From: Paramarasmius palmivorus
Lineage: Eukaryota > Basidiomycota > Agaricomycetes > Agaricales > Marasmiaceae
Length of the DNA: 64,000 nt
Assembly: GCA_037176845.1 (NCBI GenBank)
Contig: JAYKXP010000160.1
Span: 35,091 to 99,090 of the forward strand
Direction: 5' to 3'
The number at the start of each line of letters is the position of its first letter. The stretch's first letter is position 1. A program made the translations under genes and the position numbers. Positions 45,576-56,707 of this stretch are shown here, piece after piece. A model generated the notes under the pieces. It was not told the DNA's origin and ran no database searches. It saw only the letters and a list, made by a program, of their open reading frames with translations.

Positions 45576-47420
45576 TCATACCCTGAAGTAGGTTCTGATC
45601 CTGCATCTTGTTCCATCTCTCCCCAGGGCAGCCATTCTCTGCACCACCGGCTGACGGTCATAGGTCCTTTGCCAGTAGCCAGAGGACTTATCTATGCCTA
45701 TGAGGACATTCGTGAGAGGAGTAACATCAGTCTTGTCAATGGTGGCAAGACCAGTAGGGCTTCTCTGCTCAACCACGTCCAACACTGACATTATCCTTCG
45801 ACCACTAGCGGAAAGCGGTTCGTGAATGTGTATGTCCTTCAGTCTTGGTAGTAATACGTGGGAACTGGTTGACGAAACAGCGAGCGATGAGAATATGCTG
45901 CAAAGGAAGGATCGTGTTCTACTGCCTCCTCTACTGGATTCTTCTGGTCCTGATTTCCCTGTCTGCACCTCAAGGTGCTCCAAAAGTGTCAAAAGTCGCA
46001 GAACCTTCACAAACAATGTAAAGGATTCTCCCCATATACCAAATGGAAAGACGCTGAGATTCAGTCTGATCAAACAACAGGTAGAGCGACTGATCATGGA
46101 GTAGAACGCGCCCAAATCCCAACATCTTCGTTCCTCTGAGCGGCCGCCGAGTCTAAGGCCATCTTCAATCATGAAGATACGGAGTTCTCTGATAGAAGGA
46201 GCATCTATGGAAGCAAGCACATAATCTGCTGCACGGGGTAGAAAATCGAAAAGATCGACTCTCCAAAGACGTGGAAAATACACAGGCTGAATCTCCTGTG
46301 GACGTGGTATTGTGAAACGAGCCGGTCGATAATGCTGTCCTATGCGAAGTACCTCAAGCTGTCGGGTGCGGGAAATGACAGATTGAAGGTCGGTATAACC
46401 TTCAATGTGGTCCACCGACAGCGAAGCCAACTGTCGCCATGGGATGTACTCTTGATGTGATTGTCCTGTCTCATTCAAGTGCAGGTTCCGGAGAAGAGGT
46501 GCGTCACGGACCGCACTCCAGAAGAGAAAATTGGCTGGGGTGCCATCTATTTCGTTCTCGGGGAATATGGGTTCACTTCCGCTGCAAATCAATGTGTGCA
46601 GGAGAGGGAATGATACCGCCGTGTCCATAGTGCATAGCAAGACCTTGGGCTGTAAGGAATGGAGATTGAGCTCCTCGCAACTCGGGAAATGTCTTGTAAG
46701 TGTCTGGAGAAGGCTGAGACCACCGCGTCCAAAGTGGGACAGTACTTTCTCAGCACTTTCCAAACGCGGACGTTCAATACTGGAAAACTGCGCTTCATCC
46801 TTGATCTCCATCCTGAGCGGATGTCCAGCAGCGTTATTAAAGTAGAGTTGCAACAAGGGAGACAGATCGTCGTCCATCGCTTCGATCAGCGCCACGCTAA
46901 TCGTCGACCAAATGGATCTTTGTGAAACGGCGAGGTTCCTCCAACGAAAGGAAACATGCGAGAGAGCGAGAGCGACGGCGGTGATGCATACCCGTGGTGG
47001 AAACCTATATTTGCCACGATCGTAATGTCTTCCTCTGTTTTCTCTGATGTAGAGGGAGTGTGAAATGATGACAAGATCGAAAATATTTCCGATAATTTCA
47101 GCAGGGAGTCTCCGTATAGGCGCAAAATAACTCCTGCGCATTTCCACCCTTCGTTGCAATTGCTCTCGGTCGTCTTTCAATCGCTTCACGGTGAGGAGAA
47201 GACGCTCGATTTCCTCGTCGTAGCTTTTCAACTCCTTCTCCTCTTCCTGCAATGTGTACAAGATTTGGGGGATCTCTACGTTTGAGGGTGTCTGGTTCGA
47301 ACGAAGGATGTTCAGAGGCAAAGGTGGATACGAGCATATGGGAAGGATTTTGACTTTGCAGTTGGCACAAAGAGCACCTCCAGAGTCAACTGCGAGTTTG
47401 AACTCTTCTCCGGAAGACAT
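45576..47420 (-). CDS. Coiled-coil/F-box/LRR-like protein (614 aa)
   Basis: Single exon starting MSSGEEFKLAVDSGGALCAN at 47420. The CxxC (LCANCKVKILPI), the coiled coil (LQEEEKELKSYDEEIERLLL ... REQLQRRVEMRR) and the F-box (YFAPIRRLPAEIIGNIFDLV; ALALSHVSFRWRNLAVSQRS) follow the family order. The C-terminal part contains LRR-like segments (FPSCEELNLHSLQPKVLL, ISRTRQLEVLRIGQ, TCCLIRLNLSVF, HVLLPRLKDIHIHEP) and ends GTRCRIRTYFRV. Likely role as for the other members: an SCF substrate receptor with an unknown target. A decayed duplicate of this gene, closer to it than to the other copies, occupies 62250 to the window end on the same strand. Confidence 0.82.
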   Translation of the reverse strand: MSSGEEFKLAVDSGGALCANCKVKILPICSYPPLPLNILRSNQTPSNVEIPQILYTLQEEEKELKSYDEEIERLLLTVKRLKDDREQLQRRVEMRRSYFAPIRRLPAEIIGNIFDLVIISHSLYIRENRGRHYDRGKYRFPPRVCITAVALALSHVSFRWRNLAVSQRSIWSTISVALIEAMDDDLSPLLQLYFNNAAGHPLRMEIKDEAQFSSIERPRLESAEKVLSHFGRGGLSLLQTLTRHFPSCEELNLHSLQPKVLLCTMDTAVSFPLLHTLICSGSEPIFPENEIDGTPANFLFWSAVRDAPLLRNLHLNETGQSHQEYIPWRQLASLSVDHIEGYTDLQSVISRTRQLEVLRIGQHYRPARFTIPRPQEIQPVYFPRLWRVDLFDFLPRAADYVLASIDAPSIRELRIFMIEDGLRLGGRSEERRCWDLGAFYSMISRSTCCLIRLNLSVFPFGIWGESFTLFVKVLRLLTLLEHLEVQTGKSGPEESSRGGSRTRSFLCSIFSSLAVSSTSSHVLLPRLKDIHIHEPLSASGRRIMSVLDVVEQRSPTGLATIDKTDVTPLTNVLIGIDKSSGYWQRTYDRQPVVQRMAALGRDGTRCRIRTYFRV

Positions 47421-48580
47421 GGCTTTTCGATGGGTACTGAGGCCCAGGTCTCAGTATCGTCACGGTGACACGGCGCCTCTTCCTGAAACTTGCGATGTGA
47501 GTCTAGTATATACGTTCAAAAATATGAAAACTGACCTTCGAGCACTTTCTCTGGTTGAGTTCTCTTCTACGTCGGTATGATTCCGTTGGCTTGAAACTGA
47601 ACGAAGATGAGAGTCGAACGTTGAAGGCGCCAGCACGCACTAATATATTCTATTCCCACGGTGGTTCTACTCGGTGAACGGATTTGCACGTTCAAAGATA
47701 CGATCGTGCACAAAGTACCATAGCAGAAGATATGACGATTTTCTCCTAATCTATTCATATGTATTCTCCAGTGCCTGGTTCATACGCTTAAACATGATTT
47801 GTGTTCTCCAAGTGCAACCTATCCAAGGACGGAAAGCTGGGTTACTTTGCTTGATAAACTACCTGCAGTGCTCGAGCTTGTAGATTTCAAGCTGAGGATT
47901 TGTTACTCTTTGCGCATGGACTATAACAAGGAAGCTTACTTTCGTGTTACGCAGGCATACGATCTTGTTTGCCAAGGCCAAAGGAGTGTAAGCTACCCGG
48001 CCTTCCGAAGTAAACGTCAATGTTATTTGTCGAAATACTGTCCTTCTGGTTACTTCACAGCTCTTAGAAAAGCGCCCAGGTAGGTGAAGCGTACGCAGAA
48101 TGTTGAACAACGAAACTCCATGTCGGAGTTGGAGCTGGCTGAAGGCCTGATTGGGAAGAACTTTGATATCTTACATGTCGTACTCGTCGCCCATAGTTCG
48201 ATCGCAGATCGGAATGTACACAATGTCCTGCAATTACGATGTTCGTTGTCAGAGCTGATAGTACAGATATCGAGACCAAAAGTCCTGCGTACCTTTGCAG
48301 TCCCATCTCGAAGCTCCGAGCCGAGTAAAACACAGGACTCCGTATTGAGTTGACACAAAAGGATGCTGGGGCTTTAGCACCGAATCGGGTAGCGAGTGCT
48401 TTTTCTGGTCTCAGAGACGCGACATTGATGGCTTGATGACAAGGGAGTCTGAGATGCTCTAGACTTGACGAGCCGTGACCGTAGTACTCAGAAAGCTGGA
48501 ATCAAGAACCAGCATAAGGACATAGACGAGGAAAGAACAAAGCAGCCAAACAACACACCTGGAAGTGTGATATCCCGACC

Positions 48581-48943
48581 TCAAGAGTTGGATGGCATTG
48601 GCTCAATTGAGCCTGCGCCGGTTTCGTTCTCACAATCGCTCGGCACCATTTCCATATTGCCACTGGCAACACTTCCAGTACCACTCAGAGCCACATTTAC
48701 GTCCTTTTGCTGACCACGCATACCGTTCCATACTTGGCCGTCCACTGTGAAGCCCTCAAATTGCAAAAGGCGATAGCCCAGGAACGCTCCTGCTGGACCG
48801 AATAAGACCCGATCCGACTTGTGATGTACATTGAGGGAGTGATGCACTGGAAAGCTACCAGTAGCGGCTGGAGCTCGAAGGTGTTGTATGAGCGATGGGG
48901 CGGAAGGAAACGTAGGACTGCGTGGATGGATGCCTCCAGCGGT
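48581..48943 (-). CDS. Exon-like open frame, unknown family
   Basis: The minus strand is open for about 120 codons without an obvious start, reading GGIHPRSPTFPSAPSLIQHL, then HHKSDRVLFGPAGAFLGYRL, LQFEGFTVDGQVWNGMRGQQ and DVNVALSGTGSVASGNMEMV, with a polar end (GAGSIEPMPSNS) and TGA at 48581-48583. An upstream acceptor (gctggag, near 48936) is possible. The sequence looks coding, but the rest of the gene is not identified. It could be a relic. Confidence 0.35.
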   Translation of the reverse strand, partial: TAGGIHPRSPTFPSAPSLIQHLRAPAATGSFPVHHSLNVHHKSDRVLFGPAGAFLGYRLLQFEGFTVDGQVWNGMRGQQKDVNVALSGTGSVASGNMEMVPSDCENETGAGSIEPMPSNS

Positions 48944-49396
48944 TTAGGCTGGTGGTGTCGCACCGACGCAGTAGGTAACTAATGACGGGCTGAGCGGGAT
49001 GCAGATGCGGATATGGGCTGCTTGCTAAGAGAAGATAGCAAGGAGTGTTGCACAGGCCACCGAATCAACATTGGCGTTCAGACAGCCTGAGGATGGCCTC
49101 GTGGGCTGACCAGGGAAGCGAATTGCGTCACAGCATCTTGTAACAGATGCGCTCGCAAGTTAACACGCCGAGATAGGATAAGAGGGAGTGAACGTTGCAT
49201 TGCGAGACTTCCGAGGCATCATCGCAAGGAGCTTCGGCCGGTCTTCGAAGGTATATCCCTGACAAGTACGGTATCCTACGCTTCCCGTGGTTCCACACGT
49301 TCCAATGGGACAAAGCACCTGCGGCGGCGACGTATACACTGAGAATTTGGATGTCAGCTGAGTACGCTAATCGAGAGCAAGACATACCAGTTGTAG

Positions 49397-49603
49397 ACCT
49401 GCGCTCTGGTTTCCATCTTGTGCGATTATCTGAGGGTTCTACTCCGAGGCTTCTGGCCAAAACACGATCAACGAGACGACAATGTCGGGATGTATCATCC
49501 AAACGAGTCGGAGTTCTGCGAGCGATACCAAAGAGAGAATGTCTGGTCCTTCTGGTCTCGGGCATGCGAAACCATCGTCGCAGAGGTGCAACTAAGGGGC
49601 TAA
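49397..49603 (+). CDS. Probable terminal exon, unknown family
   Basis: After an acceptor (ccagttgtag, ending 49396) the plus strand reads TCALVSILCDYLRVLLRGFW, PKHDQRDDNVGMYHPNESEF and CERYQRENVWSFWSRACETI, ending VAEVQLRG with TAA at 49601-49603. A preceding exon with donor gtatac near 49332 would give the matching phase. I do not recognise the family. The aromatic and charged texture is that of a real protein, but no start codon was placed. Confidence 0.35.
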   Translation, partial: TCALVSILCDYLRVLLRGFWPKHDQRDDNVGMYHPNESEFCERYQRENVWSFWSRACETIVAEVQLRG

Positions 49604-50786
49604 GGCGTTCGGTGTTCTAGCTTTGACAAGGTATGATTGTGGTCTTCGAAGAGCTACCACTGCAAAGGAAACATGAGCCTATGCATGATTCTGACACGAA
49701 GCAGCCTAGCAGCCCACCTGGAGCTTGAATTATGATGAATTCGTTCCATTGCCTGAGGTTGTTGAAGTGATGAACGCGTTGAACATGTCTTTTCGCCGTG
49801 GACACGGCGCGTACGAATCTTCTATTCTCTTCGACAACCCTCTCGCAGTCGTCGACCACCCACATCTCATCTCAAAATCTTGACCTGCACGTTCAGGTTC
49901 TGGCCGTATGCCCCATCTGCACAACCAACTGTCCCAATTCCAGAGACACGCCCCATCACCCAGGTCGATAGAACGCTGACCTGTACGGTAATTGGCTTGG
50001 AGCTCCACCTAAACTATCAACATGAAAGCTCGAGGTGTTCCATGATAGACACCAGTCCATGTTCCAAGATGGTGTCGAACAAGGATGGTAGGTATAGAAT
50101 GATTCTGGGAAAGAGGTAAGACGAATGTGTGGTAGGCGCTGTTGAGCGTGATCAAAGGGACGAATATGCATCACTATCGACTAAGTCTGTCGTAGAGGCT
50201 TAGAGCGCGTAGGGGTCCTGAAAAGTAAGGAGGTTACGAAAATCCCATGGTGCAGTGGTGATGCTCCAAAAGGACAATTCTGCCTCGTAAGGGGTGACGA
50301 ATATACTGGGAAGGATGTACCAGCAGCGGACAATGCTTGGATTGAGAAGTGAAAGGTGGCAGAGAGATTGTGAAAAAAGGGGGATGAAGATATCGTCGTG
50401 GATATCGGAAGTCTGCTGCAAAAATGTTGTCGGTTCTTCGCGATATCCCCGTCTTGAGGTTCAGGAAAGGGATTGGTGAAAGATACATGTCGGAGAAGCT
50501 GAGAGGTCCTGGACGGTAGTGAGATGTTGCATTGGGTTACGCTGGGTTACGACTCCGACGAGGTGATTGTGGAAGAGAAAAGAGAAACGCGCCCACCAGA
50601 CTGCCGCCGGCTCGGTCAACAGCACCTCACTGAACAACTCCAGTATCCCATATATCTTATATCTCGGATAATGATATTAAAAGGATGTTTATCGCAGTAA
50701 AGAGATTTATTCATTTGCTAACTAGTGATAGAACTAATTGTAAATCCAGCTAGTCGCAAATTGCACGATACAAACACTTCAAGGAA

Positions 50787-52454
50787 TCATTCCTCAGTCC
50801 CAGTTTCACTATCCCCCGACTCTTCGTCCTCTTCCGATTCAGAGAATTCTGTGCATGTCTCTGTAAGACTTTCCGAGTTGAGATCGACTTCATCAACAAC
50901 CCTACAAAGTTTGCACACGTCCGCACAATCCTCACATCCCGACATCACCAACTTTTGCAACTTCAAACCCTTCCTGGACCTTATCCTAAAGCTGCTGTAA
51001 AGATCATCCACTAGGTAAGGGTGCAAGTCAGCGGCTTTTAGAATTATCCTCTCCAACGTTGGAAGTGGAAGCGGCCGGCCACCTGGCCGATAGACCAACA
51101 ATTCTGGTAGATAATGCATGCAACATTCGACGAATAGAATTATCGTACGAAGGGGCGACAGCCATAGATGGGGGCTTAGAGCATCGGTCAAAAGGTTGGA
51201 TCGCCTGTGAGGGTCCCGAGGGAAGTGACCAGTATACATGATCTCCAACCCAGGAAGGAACAGAGCGTTAAACGCTGCTTCGTAGTTATTCTCGAAGAAT
51301 TTGGGATCTTGGCCTTCTGGATGAGTCCAATCGATGTTGACAATGAAATTGGGGCTTGGCTGTGGCCGCGTTCTTCGCCAGGACGACGCAGTAAAGTTAA
51401 AGTCGGAGGACAACGAAACATTCCATGCTTTTAACATGAAATATTTGCCTTCGTATTCGTCATCTCCATACGCTGCGAGGGACTTGATGATCCTTTGGCG
51501 GCCAGGGTAGAAATCTGGAGATAGCACTCGGCCAATGCTTGTCCAGAATTCAACGAGGTCCTCGATGTTTGTATCGTCCGGGAGGTTACAGTCTTTTATG
51601 GCAACGTGCACAGATGTACTTGCCGGGAAGGAAACGTAGTCGAAAAGTGCGTTACAGGTCACCGCGGAGCATTTGAGCTTTAGCTCGCGTAGTCTCGGGA
51701 GACTGGCAACCACCGTATCGTCTTCAGGTGGATTGCAATACACCTCTTGAAGATCGAGGGATTCCAGCGCCGGCATGAGCCTCAATGCTTCGCACAATCG
51801 GTCTTCGAAAGTCGTCTCAGCCCCTCCCAACAGCTTGAGAGACGTAAGATTACGAAGAAGATGGGAGTTGTATGCCGGACCACAACCATATAGGGTGAGA
51901 TCTGTCAGAAGGGGTGCGCTACCACCTAAAAAATCGAACGGGAGATCACACCCATCACTGGAGAGATGTAGCCATCGGAGCATAGGCGCGGCTTGGACAT
52001 GCTTCGCCGCAAACTCCTCGAACAGATATGACGGGATGTCCAGTCGGATGGTCTCGAGGCGAGAATAATGCGACAAAGCTTCTGATAAAGCCTTGAGAAG
52101 GTCATGGATGTGGTCGTTTGGAAGCAGTTCGGATGTTTTCAAAGACTCTGCCACGTGTTTAAACCGGATATGAAGAGGGTATTGTCCTGAACGGCTCAAC
52201 ATCAATCGTGCCAATTCTGGGGTGCAGAAATTGGGAATAGACCACAAGGAGCGTTGTTTGATCGCGATAGCACGCCAGCGGCGGCATACATGGGTGAGAG
52301 TGAGGGCAAACGACATCCATGGGATATATTCCGGACGTTGGTATAGATAGTAGGCCGGAGGAACAACTGAGTAATGGAAGATTTCGCAAAGCAGTTCATT
52401 AGGAAGGCGAGCAAAGGGTTCCGTCGTGGCACCTTCACAGTAAGCTGGAATCAA
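50787..52454 (-). CDS. F-box protein of a second subfamily, acidic tail (555 aa)
   Basis: Single exon from ATG 52454. The F-box is at the N-terminus (FARLPNELLCEIFHYSVVPP ... LTLTHVCRRWRAIAIKQRSL). No coiled coil precedes it, which separates this protein from the 600-aa subfamily. The middle holds leucine-rich segments (LRWLHLSSDGCDLPFDFLGG, LTDLTLYGCGPAYNSHLLRN, ALESLDLQEVYC). Near the C-terminus is a Cys cluster (MSGCEDCADVCKLCRVVDEV) and then an acidic tail (SESEEDEESGDSETGTEE). The CxxC...CxxC spacing could bind metal, which would be unusual for an F-box protein; this is inference. A broken copy lies at 60243-61800 on the other strand. It is divergent from the F-box gene that starts at 52848. 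Confidence 0.8.
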   Translation of the reverse strand: MIPAYCEGATTEPFARLPNELLCEIFHYSVVPPAYYLYQRPEYIPWMSFALTLTHVCRRWRAIAIKQRSLWSIPNFCTPELARLMLSRSGQYPLHIRFKHVAESLKTSELLPNDHIHDLLKALSEALSHYSRLETIRLDIPSYLFEEFAAKHVQAAPMLRWLHLSSDGCDLPFDFLGGSAPLLTDLTLYGCGPAYNSHLLRNLTSLKLLGGAETTFEDRLCEALRLMPALESLDLQEVYCNPPEDDTVVASLPRLRELKLKCSAVTCNALFDYVSFPASTSVHVAIKDCNLPDDTNIEDLVEFWTSIGRVLSPDFYPGRQRIIKSLAAYGDDEYEGKYFMLKAWNVSLSSDFNFTASSWRRTRPQPSPNFIVNIDWTHPEGQDPKFFENNYEAAFNALFLPGLEIMYTGHFPRDPHRRSNLLTDALSPHLWLSPLRTIILFVECCMHYLPELLVYRPGGRPLPLPTLERIILKAADLHPYLVDDLYSSFRIRSRKGLKLQKLVMSGCEDCADVCKLCRVVDEVDLNSESLTETCTEFSESEEDEESGDSETGTEE

Positions 52455-52847
52455 AATACGGAGAAAAATATGGAAGCATCACGACGTACTGGGTACCAGG
52501 GTCATTTCAAGAGTCAATACTATGGCCCCGTCGATGTACACTGGCAGGGCTCCGCGTCGTCAGCTTTCGGCTGCTACACAAGAAAAAGATAAATGAACAG
52601 TTCAAAGAAAGCGCAAATACACAACATACCTATTGCCAGACTGTTCTTCGAGGCGACGAACGGAGGATGGTCGTGGTCGTGGTGAAAGGCGCATGCGCAC
52701 GAAATACCTACCCGCAATCACAACAAGCGCCCATGACTCTGACTGCAACTCTCACCTTCTCAAACCTGTAATTCCATCAGGCAAGGTTTTCATGTTTCCC
52801 AAACCTGTTTGATGCTAATATGGAACATCCTTACAGGCTCCCTACTC

Positions 52848-54716
52848 ATGTCTCTGTTCAACGACGCCGTCCGAGACGACCCGGGTCCCGACAATTTTCT
52901 CTGCACCTCCTACAAAACTAGGATACTTCCCACAATCTCCTTTCCGTCTGTTCCTTTGGCTGCTCTCAGGTCGAATTATATACCCTCGAATAATGATATT
53001 ACGCGAACGGTGTCAATCTTGCAGGAGGAGGAACTGGAGCTGCAGCGTTATAACGAGGAGATCCAACGTGTTCGTCGAACCCTGGAGGAGGAGAACGGCA
53101 CCAGGTCCCTGGAGAGATTGGATGGTGAAAAGGAGATGCTGCGCAAGAAGATGAAGGAGCGTCGTAGCTGGCTAGCACCGATACGAAGGCTTCCCATAGA
53201 GATCTTGGCCAGTGTCTTCATTGAGGTTTCCCGTGACTCTCCCCTATGGATCGGTCATGTGAGATACCCAGTCCGACCTGGAATAACCGTGGAACGCTTC
53301 GCCATACAGGCCGTCGCTTTAGATCTCTCCCACGTATCTTCTCATTGGCGTAATCTTGCCATTGCGCAGAGATCTATTTGGTCGAGGATCAAGCTTGATA
53401 TACCTCGGATACCCAAAGATATCACTCCGCTAATACATCTATACCTTAACAATGCCTCTGAGCATCCACTTTTCTTGTACATCCGAGATCTTCGCTGTGA
53501 GATTGGCTCTATGCCTACTCTCCAGAAGGTTGAGAAGTACCTCGGTGTCCACAGCTTAGCCTGTCTTCGAGTGTTGATCAGCGAATTCTCCCGTTGCGAG
53601 GTTCTATCTATCTACAAAATACCGCCCGAGGTCTTTCTTCATGCCTCTGATAAGGAGATATCATTCCCCCTCCTTCACAAATTGGTCTACTACTGGAACC
53701 ACATAATTCTCCACTACCAAGGCACCTTTCCAACCAATGCAAACAATCGTTTTTGGAACGCTATCCGCGACGCACCTCTTCTCAAACAGGTGCTAGTTGA
53801 TAGGTTAGGTCCCTGGCGACATGCCGAATACATTCCTTGGAGGCAATTGACGTTACTCTCAGTTGATGAACAGGATCTTTACGACCAAAACTTTCACTCT
53901 GTCCTCGCTCGTTGCTGTAGCCTGAAGTTCTTTGAACTGGAACAGAACGACTGTTTCGGGGATACTTCGAGCTCCGTATTCCAGAGTAGTAATGGTATCG
54001 AACCCAGAGTGGTTCTCCCATACCTCCGGCAAGTTCACTTGTCCAATGTAACATCCACGATTACGCAATGCATACTTGCATCCCTAACTCTCCCGTCTCT
54101 CGCATTGTTGAAGGTGCAAGTTAACGAACCCAGTGTGTCATCACCTTTGGCGATTTGGGACTTCCAACCACTCTATTCGCTGGTTAGCCGCTCCTCAAGT
54201 TCATGCAGTTTGACGAGCCTTAGTCTCGATATACGAGCATACACTATCGATGGCGATGCGTTCACGTTGTTTTCCAAGATCCTTATGGCTTCGTCAGCCC
54301 TGGAATATCTCAAGGTAATAACTCGGACACCACAACACAACAAACCGGGTGGCGCATCATGTAGCACTGTCTACAGTCTATTCTCTTTACTCTCATTCTC
54401 CTCCAACAATACTTCTGGAACTGTCTTACCCAAATTGAACGACATTCAGTTCCATGAGCATCAAGCGACTCCTAGCATGCATATCGTGGAGAAGGTGTTG
54501 GATGCGGTCGAAGTGAGAACGGACGTGCATCTTCAAGCTATTGGGAGGGCGGATGTGTCTGGTTTTAGGAATGTGCATGTGTGCATGTTGACGGATCATG
54601 ATTGCCGGGGAACGGAAGAGCGTACATTCTCGTGCGCTCCAATTTTCCAGGAGCGCATTGCTACCATCGAAAGAGACGGTACAAAGTGCAGTATATTGTA
54701 TGGAACCGAAGTGTAG
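52848..54716 (+). CDS. Coiled-coil/F-box/LRR-like protein (622 aa)
   Basis: The frame is open from an ATG at 52809, but I choose the ATG at 52848 (MSLFNDAVRDDPGPDNFLCT): it aligns with the starts of the paralogues, and a ttacag acceptor at 52831-52836 suggests that the earlier ATG lies in a 5' untranslated intron. Features in order: remnant of the CxxC (CTSYKTRILPT), coiled coil (LQEEELELQRYNEEIQRVRR ... KEMLRKKMKERR), F-box (WLAPIRRLPIEILASVFIEV; LDLSHVSSHWRNLAIAQRSI), and LRR-like blocks (FSRCEVLSIYKIPPEVFL, WRQLTLLSVDEQDLYDQN, SLTSLSLDIRAY, LPKLNDIQFHEH), ending KCSILYGTEV. Probable SCF substrate receptor. The copy appears intact. Confidence 0.82.
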   Translation: MSLFNDAVRDDPGPDNFLCTSYKTRILPTISFPSVPLAALRSNYIPSNNDITRTVSILQEEELELQRYNEEIQRVRRTLEEENGTRSLERLDGEKEMLRKKMKERRSWLAPIRRLPIEILASVFIEVSRDSPLWIGHVRYPVRPGITVERFAIQAVALDLSHVSSHWRNLAIAQRSIWSRIKLDIPRIPKDITPLIHLYLNNASEHPLFLYIRDLRCEIGSMPTLQKVEKYLGVHSLACLRVLISEFSRCEVLSIYKIPPEVFLHASDKEISFPLLHKLVYYWNHIILHYQGTFPTNANNRFWNAIRDAPLLKQVLVDRLGPWRHAEYIPWRQLTLLSVDEQDLYDQNFHSVLARCCSLKFFELEQNDCFGDTSSSVFQSSNGIEPRVVLPYLRQVHLSNVTSTITQCILASLTLPSLALLKVQVNEPSVSSPLAIWDFQPLYSLVSRSSSSCSLTSLSLDIRAYTIDGDAFTLFSKILMASSALEYLKVITRTPQHNKPGGASCSTVYSLFSLLSFSSNNTSGTVLPKLNDIQFHEHQATPSMHIVEKVLDAVEVRTDVHLQAIGRADVSGFRNVHVCMLTDHDCRGTEERTFSCAPIFQERIATIERDGTKCSILYGTEV

Positions 54717-54941
54717 CTCCTGAGGTTGTTGTTATATGCATGTGTCTCGTAGTGTACCGTCTTGTGATAATGTACAGTACGACGTCTGAGTTGCAGGTGT
54801 TTGGATAATGAAACAATCGACGAATGGTAGTCAAAGAACTAGATTGCAATTAAGGATATGTAGATAGACTTGATTACAGTTGCATCTAGATACAGTAAAA
54901 GAAACACGCAATCTCTTTCCCAAGAAATAACAGTTTAGATA

Positions 54942-56391
54942 TTACAGGGCGCTCAAAGCAAAATCCGATGCGCGATAAGGCCACTCTGGGTCGATATCCC
55001 ACTCGATCTCTAATCCGTGCTTCTCGAGCTCCTTCAACCCGGCTTCTACTTCCGCATGCAGATGTTTGGTGTTACATCTCAGCTTGAACGACTTGAGAGC
55101 CCCCACGCTCCCTGTCCCTTTCATCCTATCCTTCAACACACGGATTAATAATGACCCACATGTCCCAAGCCCTTCCCACAACAACAGAACCAGATTCTCA
55201 AGATTCGGCAACACCTCTCTGGATTTGACCATCTCCAAAAGCGCAGGCTGCAGCTCCTCCTTGATGTGACCCCCGAATATCGTAATTGAAGGCAGCATGT
55301 GCAAAATGCGACCTACGTCCCCAATTCGGCCAGGGAGAAGATCTGTATCAAATTGGAGTTCTTTCAGGGGAGGATTAGAGCGCTGGATGAAGCTGTAAAA
55401 GACTTGTTGGCCATCTTTGGACGGCGCATCGCAATGCTCGCTGGCCAGCATCTCAAGCATGCTCAGAGATGGGAGCGTCACATGCCGAAAAAGTGCGGAA
55501 AAGGAAGTGGCTGTCAGGCCTGTAGCAACTAATTTCCGAAGATTGGAAGCGACGGTGCTCGGCCTCGAGATATCAGCGACTCCGGACATTCCCATTAATT
55601 CCAATTCGAGGAGATTTTTCGCGCTTCGTAGAATGTTGAGAAAATCGGTGATATGGGGAGCACATAACACGAGATGTGTCAATGCTTTCGTATCGAAGAA
55701 GTTGGAGAACCCGATCCTCATCGGAGCGGTAACCTCAAGACGACGTAACCTCGGCGCCTCAAAACGCTTCATCTCTCCAACAGACGACCTTTGTACGAAC
55801 AAAGCCAGGATGCCTACCTCGAGTTTGGAAATTGAAAATGACTCGAGGAGAGGCATACGAGGGAGAATCAATGGATCTTGCCGATCCAGTTGGAGTGTAA
55901 GATGGCGCCATCTCGAACCGTGTTTAAAAAGTAAAAGACACGCCTGATGATGTAGGGGTCCATCAAACTCGGAGGTAAATGCGTGTATATCGATATCGAG
56001 AGGAAGATTGGCGGAACGTTGGAGATACAATGAGACAGTATCGCGTATCGTAAACGCGCGCTGGAGATCATCGGATTCGTGGAATCGGACGTGGATACTT
56101 GCCCACAATTGAGGCGATGAGAGGGCGAGAGTGCGCCAATGGGAGCAAGTTTGGCTCACGGTGAGGATGGGATGGGTTTTGCGGAAGAGTTCGTCGGGGT
56201 CAAGGTCGAAGTCATCGATGTCTTCTTCGGTCGCGTGGTCGCGACAGATGCCAAAGAAATGTAGGAGGACTTCATTGGGGAATCTGCCTATTGTAATTCT
56301 AGACGGAGGTCGGGATTTGGATAAATTGATGTCGATGTTCTGTCAGTGCAAAATGTCGAGGTCAGCTTTAAGTGGAGATGAGAACAAACAT
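54942..56391 (-). CDS. F-box/LRR-like protein of a third subfamily
   Basis: The main exon (54942-56339) reads NIDINLSKSRPPSRITIGRF, PNEVLLHFFGICRDH and LTVSQTCSHWRTLALSSPQL, an F-box interrupted by an acidic insert (ATEEDIDDFDLDPDELF). A 46-nt intron (gttctc...ctgacag) could add MF from 56391; the start is therefore tentative, and MSQTC at 56159 would cut off the F-box. The rest is LRR-like (SRWRHLTLQLDR, LPRMPLLESFSISKLEVG, NLLELELMGMSGV, NLENLVLLLWEGLG), ending EWPYRASDFALSAL. It differs from both other subfamilies by lacking the coiled coil and by its shorter length (about 460 aa). It lies tail-to-tail with the gene ending at 54716. Confidence 0.7.
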
Positions 56392-56707
56392 GGATGGACC
56401 TGCCCTCATGCCCTGCAATATTCCGAAACGAGTACTGTTATTGACATATGAGTACTAGAAACCTTGGAATAACGAGCAAGGGAAACATACGCGAAGCTTG
56501 AGCACCTTGATAGCCAAAAAGAGGAGGAAAAAAAATTGGGGGACTGTCCTCACTCGGATTCCAGACCACGTGGGCAGAAATCGGAAACTCCGCTCACTGA
56601 CACTGACAGTGATAAGGTATCGCCTGATTGCCATGCCATGCATTCTCGGGCCTGCGAGACATGAGGCATAATTCCATATGAATATGAATGAACCGGCGTT
56701 CCAGATG

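Larger units (their letters stand above)
47421..50786. other. Intergenic region with two exon-like stretches
   Basis: Apart from the exon-like frames at 48581-48943 (minus) and 49397-49603 (plus), reported separately, I can support nothing. Short frames occur on both strands. Confidence 0.35.

Noticed and set aside
49195..49620. Plus-strand 141-aa frame as a single gene
   Set aside because: Its second half is antisense or out-of-frame to a better exon (49397-49603); only the latter was kept.
52809..52847. Upstream ATG as the start of the F-box gene
   Set aside because: Paralogues align from the ATG at 52848, and a ttacag acceptor lies between the two ATGs.
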